A stretch of DNA of 64,000 nt from an uncultured Collinsella sp. (GTDB taxonomy: Bacteria > Actinomycetota > Coriobacteriia > Coriobacteriales > Coriobacteriaceae): assembly GCA_958445065.1 (NCBI GenBank), contig CAUCQW010000001.1, positions 142,997-206,996 on the forward strand, read 5' to 3'. The notes beneath the pieces are model-generated. The model had not been told where the DNA came from. It did not search any database and worked only from the letters and a program-made list of their open reading frames with translations. This document shows, piece by piece, positions 62,526-64,000 of this stretch; the first letter of the stretch is position 1, and each line of letters starts with the position of its first letter. Made by a program: the position numbers and the translations under genes.

Positions 62526-63437
62526 CTACGCCGCAAGGGCCTGGTCCCGGAACTCCTCCGGTGTCAGGCCCTTCAATCTTACCTGCCTGCGCCGCGTGTT
62601 CCAATGGGCTATGTACTCCTCCAGGTCGCGCTTGAAGTCCCCGAAGCTGCCCCACTCCCTGCCGCGGTAGAACTCGTCCTTCACGTGGCCGAAGAGCTGC
62701 TCGGTGGCGGCGTTGTCGATGCAGTTCCCCTTGCGCGACATGCTCTGGGTGATGCCCGCCCCCTCCAGCCTGGAGGCGTAGGACTCGTGCTGGTACTGCC
62801 AGCCCATGTCCGAGTGCATGGTCGGCGCCGCCCCGTCGGGCAGGGCCTCGAGGAGCCGGTCGAGCATCCTGTGCTGCTGGGCGAGGTCCGGCGAGGTCGA
62901 TATGTCGCTCGCCACGATCTCCTTCGTGCAGAAGTCGAGCACCGGGGCCCAGTAGGCCTTGGCGCCGGCCACCTTGAACTCGGTGACGTCGGTGCCGAGC
63001 TTCTGCCACGGCCCCTCGGCGCCGAAGTCCCTCGCGATGACGTTCTCGAACGTGCTCCCCACGAGCCCCCTGTAGGAGCTGTACCGGCGGCGGGAGCCCC
63101 GGCGGCGTATCCCGCACCGGATGCCCATCTCGCGCATCATCTTGAGCACGGTCTTGTCGGCCACGACCGCGCCCAGCTCGGCGCGCAGGCACATGGCTAT
63201 CTGCCGGTGCCCGCAGCCGTTGGCGGTGCGCGAGAATATCTCGGCCGCGGCGTCGCGCAGCTCGGGCCTGGTCGGCCTCCGCGGGTGCGCCAGCGCGTAG
63301 TAGTAGGTCGACCTCCTGAGCCCCGAGCACTCCAGCAGGTGGCGCAGGGAGTGCCCCTCCGCGCGCAGCGCCCTCACCGCCTCGGCCGCCGCCCTGGTCA
63401 GAGCCCGTCCCGCTCGACCAGGGCGCGCAATTTTTTT
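62526..63437 (-). CDS. IS3-family transposase OrfB (DDE integrase), expressed by frameshift
   Basis: The frame downstream of the A7 tract encodes an HTH_21-like segment (NGCGHRQIAMCLRAELG) and an rve integrase core. The acidic residues are seen in LGTDVTEFKVAG, TMHSDMGWQYQHESYA and NAATEQLFGHVKDEF (D, D, E). The terminal VRLKGLTPEEFRDQAL is the usual IS3 tail. No good internal start stands near the beginning, so production as an OrfAB fusion is likely. The reading frame is intact, suggesting a recently active element. Confidence 0.9.
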   Translation of the reverse strand, partial: KKIARPGRAGRALTRAAAEAVRALRAEGHSLRHLLECSGLRRSTYYYALAHPRRPTRPELRDAAAEIFSRTANGCGHRQIAMCLRAELGAVVADKTVLKMMREMGIRCGIRRRGSRRRYSSYRGLVGSTFENVIARDFGAEGPWQKLGTDVTEFKVAGAKAYWAPVLDFCTKEIVASDISTSPDLAQQHRMLDRLLEALPDGAAPTMHSDMGWQYQHESYASRLEGAGITQSMSRKGNCIDNAATEQLFGHVKDEFYRGREWGSFGDFKRDLEEYIAHWNTRRRQVRLKGLTPEEFRDQALAA

Positions 63438-63895
63438 AGGTAGGCGACCTCGGCCTCGAGCCTGCGGCAGCGCTCCTCGAGCTCCTGCTCGCGGGTGCGG
63501 GCCCGGGGCTTCGACCTCGACCCCCTCGGCCTGCCCTTCGGGCGGGGCCGCAGCGCCTCGGCGCCGCCCTCGCGGTAGAGCCTGCACCAGCGCTCCAGCG
63601 GGGACTTCGACCTGATCCCGAACTCGGCCATGGCGTCGGCCTTCGCCATCCCGCCGTCGACCACGGCCGACGCCGCGGCGACCCTCTGCTCGAATGTGTA
63701 ACTGGATTGTTTCCCGTCCATGGACAGCAGCGCCTCGCTTCCGAACGCCCGGTATACCCACTGCCATTCTCTCACGGTCTCGCGGGGGACGGACAGGGCT
63801 TCGGCCGCCGGCTTGCAGCCGACGCCGGCGTCGAAGAGCTCGACGGCCCGCCTCCTGGACTCCAGGTCGTGCTTCACCCTGAGGTCTATACTCAT
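63398..63895 (-). CDS. IS3-family transposase OrfA (HTH protein)
   Basis: From the ATG at 63895 the product is about 165 residues. An HTH region (RRRAVELFDAGVGCKPAAEA) is followed by a second HTH and a leucine-zipper-like end (EQELEERCRRLEAEVAYLKKL). Its frame ends at 63398. At A_AAA_AAA (63431-63437, minus strand) a -1 shift continues into OrfB, as in many IS3 elements. OrfA binds the element's ends and moderates transposition. Confidence 0.87.
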   Translation of the reverse strand: MSIDLRVKHDLESRRRAVELFDAGVGCKPAAEALSVPRETVREWQWVYRAFGSEALLSMDGKQSSYTFEQRVAAASAVVDGGMAKADAMAEFGIRSKSPLERWCRLYREGGAEALRPRPKGRPRGSRSKPRARTREQELEERCRRLEAEVAYLKKLRALVERDGL

Positions 63896-63902
63896 GGAAA
63901 AC

Positions 63903-63990
63903 TGGAGTGGGTATGATGAATTGGACACCTAGTTAAGAGCGAAAGGTGGAGTGGGTATGATGAATTGGACACCTAGTTAAGAGCGAAAGG
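63903..63990. repeat. Two tandem copies of a 44-bp unit
   Basis: The unit beginning TGGAGTGGGTATGATGAATT occurs at 63903-63946 and again at 63947-63990 without a mismatch. The similarity stops within two bases after the second copy. It flanks the OrfA side of the IS3 element and may be a duplicated end. Confidence 0.85.
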
Positions 63991-64000
63991 TGTTCAAGAT

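Larger units (their letters stand above)
62488..63895 (-). mobile_element. IS3-family insertion sequence (approximate limits)
   Basis: Overlapping orfA and orfB in different frames, joined by an A7 slippery tract, define an IS3-type element. Matching terminal inverted repeats could not be found with confidence. The left limit is placed at TGAACTGCGCCCCG (62488), and the right limit is set by orfA, near a 44-bp tandem repeat. Confidence 0.7.

Noticed and set aside
62449..63330. 293-codon minus-strand frame overlapping OrfB
   Set aside because: It is a shadow frame of the IS3 transposase with Arg/Gly-rich composition and no domain.

Overview
The window looks like chromosomal DNA of a gut actinobacterium of the class Coriobacteriia, most probably Collinsella or a close relative. 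The evidence is the high-GC housekeeping blocks (suf operon, rho with a long N-terminal extension, argS, carD), the codon use, and a large AT-richer surface-glycan island. This assignment is an inference, because no rRNA gene is present.

Positions 1-35.7 kb form a surface polysaccharide and cell-wall decoration region. It opens with the start of rfbA (dTDP-sugar synthesis, minus strand) and a two-domain GT2 glycosyltransferase. A DUF2142 membrane protein, an IS256-type transposase remnant, a DUF2304 plus dolichyl-phosphate-mannosyl-transferase-like pair, a GT4 enzyme, a LicD-type phosphocholine transferase, a Wzx-like flippase and another GT2 enzyme follow. Next comes a block (12.2-27.2 kb) of secreted proteins built from choline/glucan-binding-type repeats. 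Their catalytic domains are YkuD L,D-transpeptidase, two NlpC/P60-like peptidases, a C39-like peptidase and a GH25 muramidase; a sixth, stop-interrupted member has a Cys/His tail. Embedded in it are a winged-helix/LicC/LicA fusion gene and a LicB-like choline permease, behind a promoter overlapped by perfect palindromes. Together these predict that choline is imported, activated to CDP-choline, transferred to a cell-surface glycan, and bound by the repeat proteins, much as in pneumococcus. A second two-domain GT2 gene and four GT2 genes arranged as a duplicated pair (27.5-34.4 kb), plus a GlfT-like GT2 gene, close the glycan region.

Positions 35.7-50.4 kb hold an AAA-ATPase-like protein, a sortase-type surface protein, and the Fe-S cluster assembly locus: an Rrf2 regulator diverging from sufC-sufB-sufD-sufS-sufU. 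A RAYT-type (Y1) transposase gene follows. After it lies a two-gene unit of an IscU-like scaffold protein and a GGGtGRT-family protein, then a NadB/fumarate-reductase-like flavoprotein.

Positions 50.5-64 kb hold a DinD-like gene and a tRNA-His/tRNA-Lys/tRNA-Lys cluster with a truncated tRNA-Lys copy. These are followed by a class I aminotransferase, a ROK sugar kinase, a VanZ-like protein, an Ala-rich membrane protein, rho, a REP-like inverted repeat, argS, carD, and an IS3-family element with an A7 frameshift site. The IS3 element ends near a 44-bp tandem repeat at the window edge.
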